A stretch of 9,423 nt of DNA, from NCBI GenBank assembly GCA_019683665.1, contig JADGIB010000131.1:1-9423 (forward strand), given 5' to 3'. The notes beneath the pieces are model-generated. The model searched no databases, had not been told where the DNA came from, and was given only the letters and a program-made list of their open reading frames with translations. Position numbers and translations under genes: made by a program. Every line of letters begins with the position of its first letter. The first letter of the stretch is position 1. Of the stretch, positions 1 through 6,292 are shown piece by piece. Source of the DNA: Solirubrobacteraceae bacterium. GTDB taxonomy: Bacteria; Actinomycetota; Thermoleophilia; Solirubrobacterales; Solirubrobacteraceae.

Positions 1-19
1 GGCCCCGGCCCGCCCCGCC

Positions 20-45
20 GGGGGGGGGGGGGGGGGGGGGGGGGG
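20..45. repeat. Poly-G homopolymer run (26 G)
   Basis: An uninterrupted run of 26 G sits close to the left edge, inside a C/G-only stretch, about 40 bases beyond the stop codon of the GntR-family gene. The run ends in GGGGG-CGG-CCCCC (41-53), which could fold as a small GC hairpin downstream of the leftward operon, but no T tract follows on the minus strand, so I do not call it a terminator. Runs this long are rare even in GC-rich genomes. Poly-G is also a well-known artefact of two-colour sequencing chemistry at read and contig ends. The first 87 bases hold nothing else I can support. Confidence 0.8.
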
Positions 46-87
46 CGGCCCCCACCACCCCGACAACCACCGGGAGGCGGCTCGCGG

Positions 88-795
88 CTACGTCCCGGGC
101 AGGCTCTCGCGCGCCGCCCGCTCGGTGCGGGCGAGGTGCTCGAGCATCGCGTCGTGGGCGCCGATCGGGTCGCGGGCGGCGATCGCCTCGACGATCCGGC
201 GGTGGTCGCCGCGGGCCTGGTCGATGCGGCCGTGGCGGCGCGAGCTCGTGTCGATCTGGTCGCGGTGGAGGTCCTGGATCGCCTCGAGGATCCGCCGCAG
301 GACCTGGTTGCCGGACGCGCGCGCGATCGCGAGGTGGAGCGCCGCGTCGGCGTCGAGGTAGGCGGCGTGGTCGGGCGGGTCGGCCGCCGCGGCGGCGTCC
401 ATCCGCTCCAGCAGCTCGCGCAGCCGGCGGACGTCGGCGTCGGTCGCCCGCGCCGCCGCCCACTGGGCCGAGGCCGGCTCCAGCAGCCGCCGCACCGCGA
501 ACAGCTCGTCGAAGGCGGCCCGCTGGCGCAGCAGCGCGGCGGCGAGCTCGTCGGCGGTCGCGTCGAGCTTGCCGTCGGCGACGAACATCCCCTGGCGGCC
601 GCGGACCTCGACGATCCCCAGCGCCGACAGCGTGCGGATCGCCTCGCGGATCGGGACGCGGCTGACCCCGAGCCGCTGGGCGAGCTCGCGCTCGGTCGGC
701 AGCTGCTCGCCCGGGCCGAGCCCGTCGGCGACGATCAGCTCGCGGATGTGCGCGGCGACGCGCTCGCGCAGCGACGGCCGGGGCGCGTCGCTCAT
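88..795 (-). CDS. GntR-family transcriptional regulator, FadR/FCD subfamily
   Basis: This 235-residue protein is a ligand-responsive DNA-binding repressor or activator. An N-terminal winged helix-turn-helix (about residues 8-72) carries the family signature, with ELAQRLGVSRVPIREAIRTL at 37-56 and a wing around 63-72. The C-terminal all-helical FCD domain (about 95-225) has the complete metal/ligand set D150-x3-H154, H198 and H220, typical of members that bind small carboxylates through a divalent metal. The ATG at 795 overlaps the TGA of the MFS gene (ATGA), so it is the last gene of the leftward operon and likely translationally coupled. Being encoded in the operon it probably controls, it would be autoregulated. 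Its most likely targets are the two palindromes at 7910-7942, one of which has the GTATAC core common for FCD regulators. The family call is firm; target and effector are inference. Confidence 0.92.
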   Translation of the reverse strand: MSDAPRPSLRERVAAHIRELIVADGLGPGEQLPTERELAQRLGVSRVPIREAIRTLSALGIVEVRGRQGMFVADGKLDATADELAAALLRQRAAFDELFAVRRLLEPASAQWAAARATDADVRRLRELLERMDAAAAADPPDHAAYLDADAALHLAIARASGNQVLRRILEAIQDLHRDQIDTSSRRHGRIDQARGDHRRIVEAIAARDPIGAHDAMLEHLARTERAARESLPGT

Positions 796-1967
796 GCCGC
801 CACCGCCCGGGCCGGCTCGCGCACGACGACCGCCGCCGCCAGCGCGCACGCGGCGAGCATCGCGGCGACGAGGATGACCGGCGCGTCGCGGCTCACCGCG
901 CCGTACAGGATCGTGCCCAGCAGCGGGCCGGTGAGGAGGCCGAGGTCGCCACTGAGCCGATACTGCCCGAACCGGCGCCCGCTGCGACCGGCGCCGGTCC
1001 GGTCGCCGAGGATCGTGGCGCCGACGGTCACCCCGATCGAGCCGAGCGACATGAGCGCGATCGCGACGAGCCACAGGGCCGTCGAGCCCGGCCCGACCGC
1101 GGCCAGCAGCGCGACGCCGGCCGCGCTGGCCAGCATCCCGGGCACGAGCGCGGCCTTGCGCCCGACCCGGTCGCTGACGACCCCGGCGACCCAGGCGCCG
1201 ACGAGCCGGAACACGCCGCCCATCCCGACGGCGAGGCCGATGACCCCGGCGCCGAGGGCGAGGACCCGGTCGCCGATGAGCGGGACGATCGTCTGCGGCA
1301 TCGCGCCGAGCGCGAAGAAGGCGCAGAAGCAGACCGCGTAGAGCGTCGCCAGCTCGGCGCGGCCGATCGCGCCCTCCGGCGCCGCCGCCGCGGCGCCGCC
1401 GTCGGCCCGCGCGCCGCCCGCCGCGCCGCCGAGCCGCGCGCAGGCGACCGCGACGGCCAGGCCGCCGCCGACGGCGAGCGCCATCGCCCCGCGCCACGAC
1501 GTCGCCGCCGCGACGAGCCCGCTGACCATCGGCCCCAGCGACTGGCCGACGAGCAGCGCCGACGAGAAGATCGCCATCGAGCGCCCGCGCGAGCCGCGCC
1601 CGGCCCGCCGCGCGAAGAACGTCATCCCGGTCGTGTTCGCGATCGACGAGGCGGCGCCGACGACGAACGCGCCGACCCACACGACGGCGGCCGACCCGGC
1701 GACGGCGACGAGGCCGCTGCCGGCCGCCATCGCCGTCCCGGCCAGGACGTAGGCGCGCCCGGGCGCGACCCGGTCGGCGAGCTCGCCGGCGGGCAGGTCG
1801 GCGAGCAGCCGACCGATCGCGAACAGGACGGTGATCGCGCCGATCTGCGGCGCGCTGAAGGCGAGGTCGTCGCCGATCGCGCCGAGGATCGGGACCCGGA
1901 AGAAGGCCAGCGTCGAGATCGCCAGCAGGCCGACGCCGGCGACGAGCGCCGTGCGCCGGTCAGCCAC
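792..1967 (-). CDS. Major facilitator superfamily (MFS) transporter
   Basis: A 391-residue integral membrane protein with about twelve hydrophobic segments in two halves, separated by an Ala/Gly-rich cytoplasmic loop near residues 180-205. MFS motif A appears after the second segment of the first half as GELADRVAPGR (61-71) and again in the second half as GVVSDRVGRKA, which supports the family call. The start is GTG at 1967, with GAGG nine bases upstream on the minus strand. It overlaps the cupin gene by 8 bp, and its TGA overlaps the regulator start by 4 bp. Substrate and direction cannot be read from sequence. Because the same operon already has an ABC importer, efflux of a pathway product (for example sulfite or a dead-end acid) is as plausible as import of a second substrate. 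Confidence 0.88.
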   Translation of the reverse strand: MADRRTALVAGVGLLAISTLAFFRVPILGAIGDDLAFSAPQIGAITVLFAIGRLLADLPAGELADRVAPGRAYVLAGTAMAAGSGLVAVAGSAAVVWVGAFVVGAASSIANTTGMTFFARRAGRGSRGRSMAIFSSALLVGQSLGPMVSGLVAAATSWRGAMALAVGGGLAVAVACARLGGAAGGARADGGAAAAAPEGAIGRAELATLYAVCFCAFFALGAMPQTIVPLIGDRVLALGAGVIGLAVGMGGVFRLVGAWVAGVVSDRVGRKAALVPGMLASAAGVALLAAVGPGSTALWLVAIALMSLGSIGVTVGATILGDRTGAGRSGRRFGQYRLSGDLGLLTGPLLGTILYGAVSRDAPVILVAAMLAACALAAAVVVREPARAVAA

Positions 1968-2331
1968 CGAACCGGACCTCGGTCGCGGTCTCGGCCTGGT
2001 TGGCGGCGAGGTCGGGGTGCGGGAACGCGCACAGCAGCCGCAGCCGCTCCCCGGGCGCGGCGACCGTCGCGTGCGGCACGCCGGCGGGGACGAGCACGAG
2101 GTCGCCGGCGGCGACCGCGCGCCGCTCGTCGCCCTGCCAGTGCTCGCCCCGCCCCTCGACGACGTGGATGAGCTCCGCGCTGTGCGGGTGCAGGTGGAGC
2201 GTGCGCCGCTGCTCGGTGACGACGACGACGCGCACCGCCATGCCGTGCTCGGCCGCCGCCGGGAGCGGGTCGGCGGCCATCCGGCCCGGCAGCGGGGCGA
2301 GCTCGAGCCCGTGCAGCGACGCCGCGATCAT
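1960..2331 (-). CDS. Small single-domain cupin protein
   Basis: A 123-residue cytosolic protein with one cupin beta-barrel. Both cupin motifs fit closely: motif 1 is H46-x-H48-x4-E53-x6-G60, and motif 2 is G76-x5-P82-x-G84-x2-H87, giving the usual three-His-one-Glu metal site. The final Asn of motif 2 is absent. The ATG at 2331 overlaps the TGA of the Gfo/Idh/MocA gene (ATGA) with no clear Shine-Dalgarno, suggesting translational coupling. Small stand-alone cupins in sugar-acid and carboxylate operons act as isomerases, lyases, dioxygenases or metal-dependent accessory proteins; nothing here picks one. An extra histidine cluster (H46, H48, H50, H56) surrounds the metal site. The fold call is secure and the function unknown. 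Confidence 0.85.
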   Translation of the reverse strand: MIAASLHGLELAPLPGRMAADPLPAAAEHGMAVRVVVVTEQRRTLHLHPHSAELIHVVEGRGEHWQGDERRAVAAGDLVLVPAGVPHATVAAPGERLRLLCAFPHPDLAANQAETATEVRFGG

Positions 2332-3395
2332 GCCGCCCGGGTGCCCGCCCCCGCGGCGTCGAGGACCTCGGCGATCTCGACCGCCTGCCCGTCGCGCTCC
2401 GACGAGCGCAGCGACGCGTGGACGATCGCCAGCGCGCGCAGGCCCTCGCGGGCGCCGACCTCGATCTCGGCCTCGCCGCGGATCGCCCGGCCGAACTCCT
2501 CGAGCTGCTCGCGGAACATGTCGGTCCTCGGCAGCTCGACCGGGGTGCGCTCCGACTGGCCGTAGCCCTGCGAGACGAGCGTGCTGTGCGCGTCGGCCTC
2601 GTGCGACTCGTGCCAGTGGGTGAAGTCGAGGTCGTAGCGGAGGTTGTGCTTCGTGCCCTGGAGGTTGATCGTGTAGACGCCCGGCGAGGCCCAGCCGCAG
2701 CCGATGTAGCCGAGCGCGCCGGACTCGAACTCGAGGATCGCCATGACCGCGTCGGGCACCTCGGCCTTCGTGTAGAGGCGGCGGGCGTGCGCGGAGACCG
2801 ACTTCACCGGCCCGAGCAGGTACTCGAGGTTGTCGGCGTGGTGGACGCCGAGCTGGATCATCGTGCCGCCGGGCGAGCGGTCCGCGTAGTAGCGCCAGGT
2901 CTCGGTCGTCAGCTCCAGGCCGCGCTCGTTGGAGAAGTTCGCCTCCGCCAGCGAGACGTCGCCGAGCCGGCCGTCCTCGATCCAGGCCTTCATGACCCGC
3001 GAGCCGGCGAGGCGGCGGGCGCTGTGGCCGACGGCGAACGGGCGGCCGGTCGCCTCGACGGCGTCGAGGACAGCGACGGCGTCCTCGAGCGTGTGGGCGA
3101 TCGGCTTGTCGACGTAGACGCCTTTGCCCGCCTCGAGCGCCTGCACGATCAGGTCGCGGTGGGTGTCGTTCGGGGTCGTGATGATCACGCCCTCGACGCG
3201 CTCGTCGGCGAGCAGCTCCTCGTAGGTGGCGGCGGAGCGCTCGATGCCGAACTCCTCCTGGAAGGCCCGGCGGCGGTCGGCGTCGCGGCTGAAGCAGCTC
3301 ACGAGCTCGACGGCGTCCCCGCGCTGGATCCCGCGCGCGAGCACCTTCGCCCAGCGCCCGAGGCCCACCGGGGCCAGACCGATCTTCTCTGCCAT
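2328..3395 (-). CDS. Gfo/Idh/MocA-family NAD(P)-dependent oxidoreductase
   Basis: A 355-residue cytosolic dehydrogenase of the inositol dehydrogenase/glucose-fructose oxidoreductase family. The N-terminal Rossmann fold has a glycine motif at G11-L-G13, the PNDTH loop at 75-79 and the lysine motif D96-K97-P98 (usually EKP). The C-terminal domain carries GGTMIQLGVHHAD (176-188). The catalytic histidine corresponds to H185, but the usual Asp four residues earlier is Gln (Q181), so the catalytic set is Lys/His with a substitution. I choose ATG 3395 because AGAAGGG lies 6 nt upstream; the ATG at 3401 overlaps the upstream TGA but would abut the ribosome site. The 3' end overlaps the cupin start (ATGA). 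It probably oxidises a hydroxyl on a polyol, sugar or sugar acid; the substrate is unknown. Confidence 0.9.
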   Translation of the reverse strand: MAEKIGLAPVGLGRWAKVLARGIQRGDAVELVSCFSRDADRRRAFQEEFGIERSAATYEELLADERVEGVIITTPNDTHRDLIVQALEAGKGVYVDKPIAHTLEDAVAVLDAVEATGRPFAVGHSARRLAGSRVMKAWIEDGRLGDVSLAEANFSNERGLELTTETWRYYADRSPGGTMIQLGVHHADNLEYLLGPVKSVSAHARRLYTKAEVPDAVMAILEFESGALGYIGCGWASPGVYTINLQGTKHNLRYDLDFTHWHESHEADAHSTLVSQGYGQSERTPVELPRTDMFREQLEEFGRAIRGEAEIEVGAREGLRALAIVHASLRSSERDGQAVEIAEVLDAAGAGTRAA

Positions 3396-3397
3396 CG

Positions 3398-4168
3398 TCA
3401 TCCCTTCTCTGTCACGCGTTGACGGATCTCCAAGACCTGGCGCACCGGCCCGGCCAGCGCCTCGGCCACGTCGCGGGCGAACGTCGAGGCGTCGCGCCCG
3501 GCGGCCCAGCCGGGGTCGCCGTACCAGCCGGCCGGGTCGATCTCGGCGACGTCGGAGACGAAGCCGTAGACCTCGCGGCTGCGGCGCATCGCGTCGACGG
3601 CGTGCCCGTGCTCGGAGCGGCGGACCGCCCCGACGGCGTCGAGCTTCGCCAGCGACGGGTCCGCTGCGAGGACGGCGAGCGTCTCGATCGAGCCGCCGTG
3701 GGTGAGCTCGCCGCCCTCGGGCGCGTAGAGGCGCTGGGCGACGTAGCAGGCCTGCGCGACGACGAACGTCGTGCCGTGGCGGGCCTGCAGGTCGACGCTC
3801 GCCGCCTCCAGCGCGGCGGTGTTGCCCTCGTGCCAGTTGACGAGGACGATCGCGCGCACGCCCATCCCGATGAGCTCCTCGGCGACGTCGCGCAGGAGCG
3901 CCTCGAACGTCGCGCGGCGCAGCGAGATCGTGCCGGGGCGGCCGCGGTGCAGCGGCGTGACCCCGTAGGGGCCCAGCGGGACGACGAGCGCGTCGAGCCG
4001 CTCGGCCAGCTCGGCGGCGACGAGGTCGGCGGCGAGGATGTCGGTCGCGCACGGCAGGTGCGGGCCGTGCTGCTCGATCGAGCCGGCGGGGATCACGGCC
4101 AGCGGCGTGCGGGCGATCGCCGCCGCCACCTCGGGGCTCGTCAGCGAGCCGATGTCGCGGCGGCTCAC
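3398..4168 (-). CDS. Creatininase-family metal-dependent hydrolase
   Basis: A 256-residue protein of the creatininase family (creatininase, MftE, ArfB and the diketo-inositol hydrolase IolN type), binuclear metalloenzymes that mostly open cyclic amides or related bonds. Visible motifs are GSIEQHGPHLP at 29-39 with metal ligands E32 and H34, D43 in the ATD segment, H74 followed by PGTISL at 78-83, and the H157/E162 pair in THGGSIET. The usual NGHGGN motif reads NWHEGN (111-116), which keeps the metal-binding His (H113) but adds a bulky Trp and an acidic residue in the active site. The start is GTG at 4168, with GGAGG 7 nt upstream; it overlaps the dehydrogenase stop (GTGA). The following Gfo/Idh/MocA gene starts 2 nt after its stop. 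Family is firm and substrate unknown; true creatininase activity is unlikely in this context. Confidence 0.88.
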   Translation of the reverse strand: MSRRDIGSLTSPEVAAAIARTPLAVIPAGSIEQHGPHLPCATDILAADLVAAELAERLDALVVPLGPYGVTPLHRGRPGTISLRRATFEALLRDVAEELIGMGVRAIVLVNWHEGNTAALEAASVDLQARHGTTFVVAQACYVAQRLYAPEGGELTHGGSIETLAVLAADPSLAKLDAVGAVRRSEHGHAVDAMRRSREVYGFVSDVAEIDPAGWYGDPGWAAGRDASTFARDVAEALAGPVRQVLEIRQRVTEKG

Positions 4169-5145
4169 CGGGCCACCTCCGCGGGCGGCTCGACGACGAC
4201 CTCGCGCGGGCGCTCCCCGCGCAGCAGCCGGACCGCCTCCTCGGCGGAGCGCCGGCGCATCAGCTCCTCGCTCTCCTCCGTGTACCAGCCCATGTGCGGC
4301 GTGAGGATGAGCCGGTCGAGCACGGGGGCGAGCGCGTCGATCGCGGGCGGCTCGGTCGCGTGGACGTCGAGCGCGGCGACCCGCGGGCGGCCCGCCCGCA
4401 GCGACGCCACGAGCGCGTCCTGGTCGACGAGCGCCCCGCGCGCGGTGTTGACGAGGACCGTCTCCTCGCCCAGCAGCGCGAGCTCCTCCGCGCCGAGGAG
4501 CGGGCGGCCGCCGCCGGGGGGCGGCACGTGGAGGCTGACGACGTCGCAGGTGCGCAGCAGCTCCTCCAGCGGCACGCGCGCCACCGGGTCGGCCGGGTCC
4601 TCGGGCACGTGCGGGTCGTGGGCGACGACGCGGAAGCCGACGGCGGACAGCAGCTCGGCCGTCCGCCGCCCGATGCGGCCGTAGCCGACGACGCCCGCCG
4701 TCAGCGACGACGGCAGGCGCAGCGGCCGCAGCCCGCCGAGCCCCCAGCCGCCGGCGCGGACGTGGCGGTCGGCCTCCCCGAGCCGGCGCAGCCCGGCGAG
4801 CGCGAGCGTCAGCGCGTGGAGCGCGACGGCCTCGGTGCCCGCGTCGGGGACCCGGGCGACCCAGATCCCCTGCGCGCGGGCGGCGGCGAGGTCGATCGTC
4901 TCGACCCCGACCCCCGCCCGCACGATGCCGCGGCAGGACAGGCGCGCCAGGACGTCCGCGCCGAAGCGCGGCGCCGAGCCGGCGATGATGACGTCGGCGT
5001 CGCCGGCGACGGCGACGATCTCGTCGTCGTCGCCGCCCCAGCCGCGCACGGCCTCGACCCCGAGGCCGTCCCAGACGGCCTCCTCGACCGAGAGGTCCGC
5101 GTAGCGGGTGCCGAGCACGGCGACGCGCCGTCCCGCCCGGCTCAC
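4165..5145 (-). CDS. D-isomer-specific 2-hydroxyacid dehydrogenase
   Basis: A 326-residue NAD-dependent enzyme interconverting 2-keto and 2-hydroxy acids, in the PGDH/CtBP-like superfamily. The NAD-binding motif is G154-Y-G156-R-I-G159, with D177 at the end of the second strand suggesting NAD over NADP. The catalytic triad is present: R236 in NTARGALVD, E265 in DVHATEP and H284 in TPHMGWYTEES, the last resembling the CtBP-like branch. The frame stays open to 5208, but GTG 5145 is preferred: it forms a GTGA overlap with the upstream stop and puts the first beta strand (RRVAVLG) immediately at the N-terminus. No ACT or other regulatory domain is present. Beside a SuyAB-like lyase, one candidate role is sulfolactate/sulfopyruvate interconversion, as for SlcC, which belongs to this superfamily; this is context only. 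Confidence 0.9.
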   Translation of the reverse strand: MSRAGRRVAVLGTRYADLSVEEAVWDGLGVEAVRGWGGDDDEIVAVAGDADVIIAGSAPRFGADVLARLSCRGIVRAGVGVETIDLAAARAQGIWVARVPDAGTEAVALHALTLALAGLRRLGEADRHVRAGGWGLGGLRPLRLPSSLTAGVVGYGRIGRRTAELLSAVGFRVVAHDPHVPEDPADPVARVPLEELLRTCDVVSLHVPPPGGGRPLLGAEELALLGEETVLVNTARGALVDQDALVASLRAGRPRVAALDVHATEPPAIDALAPVLDRLILTPHMGWYTEESEELMRRRSAEEAVRLLRGERPREVVVEPPAEVAR

Positions 5146-6233
5146 GGCGCCTGCACCGCCTCGGGCGACGGGTTCGGCTTCAGGCCGAGCGCCTCCTGGG
5201 CCGCCCATAGCGGCTCGAGGTCGAAGTGCGCCCGCCAGTCGAGGTCGGCCGGGACGAGGTCGAGCTCCTTCTCCTCGTCGATGAGGGCGTCCATCGCCGC
5301 GACGTCGAAGCCGCCGTCGGGGCTGATCTGGATGACCTCGTCGGCGAAGACCGCGACGTACTCGTCGGGCACCTCGAAGTCGGCCTCGCGCATGATGCGG
5401 ATGACCTCGTCCTTGTTGCCCTCGTCGGCGATGAACTGGCGCGCCTTCAGCGTCGCCCGCAGGTACGCCTCGACGAGCGGCCGGTTCTCCTCGAGGAACT
5501 TCGGCGTCGTCGCCACGCTCTCCTGCGGCGCGTCGACGACCTCGCTGTAGAGGAACCGGCCGCCGGCCTCCTCGAGCGGCACCTTGTGGCGCGGGAAGAG
5601 GTTCGTGGCCTGGATCTTCCCGGCCAGCAGGGCCTGGAGGCGGTCGTCGGAGCCGCCGCCGAACGGGACGAGCCTGACGTCCTTGTTGGGATCGAGCCCG
5701 AGCTTGGTCAGGATCTGCTTGACGACGGCCTCGTTGCGGCCGCCGCGGTCGCCGCCGGTGACGGTCCTGCCCTTGAGGTCCTCGGGCTTGGTGATGCCCT
5801 CGCCGACGGCGAGCATCTGGAACTCCTTGGAGCGGTAGACGGCGATGAGCTCGACGTCGCCGCTCTTCTGCGCCGCGGTCAGCAGCGTGTCGGTGTCGCC
5901 CTGGGTGATGTCGAGCGAGCCGCTGACGAGCCCGGCGACGTAGTCGTCGGAGGTGACGACCTCCACGTCGGTGATGCCCTCCTCGGCGAAGAAGCCCTTC
6001 TCCTCGGCGACGAAGGTCACCATCTGGGTCGAGTACGTCGGGCTGTTCATCCCGATCGTGAGCTTCGCGTCCTGCACCTCGGCGCTGGCGCTCGTCGCGC
6101 TGCCGGTGCCGGTGGCGGCGGCGGTCGACGTGCTCGAGTCGTCGTCCGAGCCGCAGGCGCCCAGCGCCAGCGCCGCAGCCAGGGTCCCGGCGACGGCCGC
6201 GAGCCGCGGCCCTCTGGTGATGCGTCGCGTCAT
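5142..6233 (-). CDS. ABC transporter substrate-binding lipoprotein, NMT1/SsuA/TauA type
   Basis: A 363-residue extracytoplasmic solute receptor. The N-terminus is a lipoprotein signal: basic MTRRITRGPR, a hydrophobic core, and lipobox L24-G-A-C27, followed by an Asp/Ser/Thr-rich linker to about residue 60. The mature domain begins with a strand (KLTIGMNSP) and carries the family pattern of AEEKGFFAEEGI followed by an aliphatic/Asp strand, then VSGSLDITQGDTD, and later EDLKGRTV, as in NMT1/THI5-like and sulfonate/taurine/nitrate receptors. The ATG at 6233 has a near-perfect AGGAGGT at 6237-6243, the strongest ribosome site in the leftward operon, fitting the excess of receptor over membrane subunits usual for ABC importers. 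It follows the permease by 59 nt and shares a GTGA overlap with the dehydrogenase. The ligand cannot be read; a small anion such as a sulfonate is suggested by family and neighbours. Confidence 0.9.
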   Translation of the reverse strand: MTRRITRGPRLAAVAGTLAAALALGACGSDDDSSTSTAAATGTGSATSASAEVQDAKLTIGMNSPTYSTQMVTFVAEEKGFFAEEGITDVEVVTSDDYVAGLVSGSLDITQGDTDTLLTAAQKSGDVELIAVYRSKEFQMLAVGEGITKPEDLKGRTVTGGDRGGRNEAVVKQILTKLGLDPNKDVRLVPFGGGSDDRLQALLAGKIQATNLFPRHKVPLEEAGGRFLYSEVVDAPQESVATTPKFLEENRPLVEAYLRATLKARQFIADEGNKDEVIRIMREADFEVPDEYVAVFADEVIQISPDGGFDVAAMDALIDEEKELDLVPADLDWRAHFDLEPLWAAQEALGLKPNPSPEAVQAP

Positions 6234-6236
6234 GCG

Positions 6237-6243
6237 ACCTCCT
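6237..6243 (-). promoter_or_regulatory. Strong Shine-Dalgarno and CA-rich leader of the receptor gene
   Basis: The 59-nt gap after the permease stop holds, on the minus strand, a pyrimidine/CA-rich and probably unstructured stretch ending in AGGAGGT three bases before the ATG at 6233. It is the only spacing of that size inside an otherwise overlapping operon. I see no terminator hairpin in it. A TTGACG-like element at about 6266-6271 has no convincing -10 partner, so I read it as a translation enhancer and not as an internal promoter. Confidence 0.6.
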
Positions 6244-6292
6244 GTGTGGTGTGTGGGGTCAGATGCGTCAACGGAAGGTGGGCGGCGGGCGC

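Noticed and set aside
41..53. Terminator hairpin after the regulator gene
   Set aside because: Only a five-pair G/C stem tied to the poly-G run, no T tract, and the sequence there is suspect as an artefact.
796..1680. Long in-frame N-terminal extensions on the minus strand ahead of the regulator, Gfo/Idh gene (3396-4052), receptor (6234-6884) and permease (7085-7744)
   Set aside because: The extensions are Arg-rich shadows of the upstream gene in another frame. Family N-termini, the lipoprotein signal and ribosome sites place the starts at 795, 3395, 6233 and 7084.
2418..3422. Long plus-strand open frames opposite the leftward operon (also 136-1341, 3419-4684, 4294-5550, 5226-6401, 6251-7180)
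   Set aside because: Their translations are low-complexity Arg/Ala/Gly/Asp-rich sequence with no family motif, and the opposite strand encodes complete proteins with intact catalytic motifs and coupled starts.
4165..5145. Phosphoglycerate dehydrogenase (SerA) of serine biosynthesis
   Set aside because: No C-terminal ACT or ASB domain, a TPHMGWYTEES ending closer to the CtBP-like branch, and a catabolic transporter operon context with no serine genes.
6234..6292. Internal promoter ahead of the receptor gene
   Set aside because: A TTGACG-like hexamer is visible on the minus strand but the base pattern 16-19 nt downstream gives no acceptable -10.
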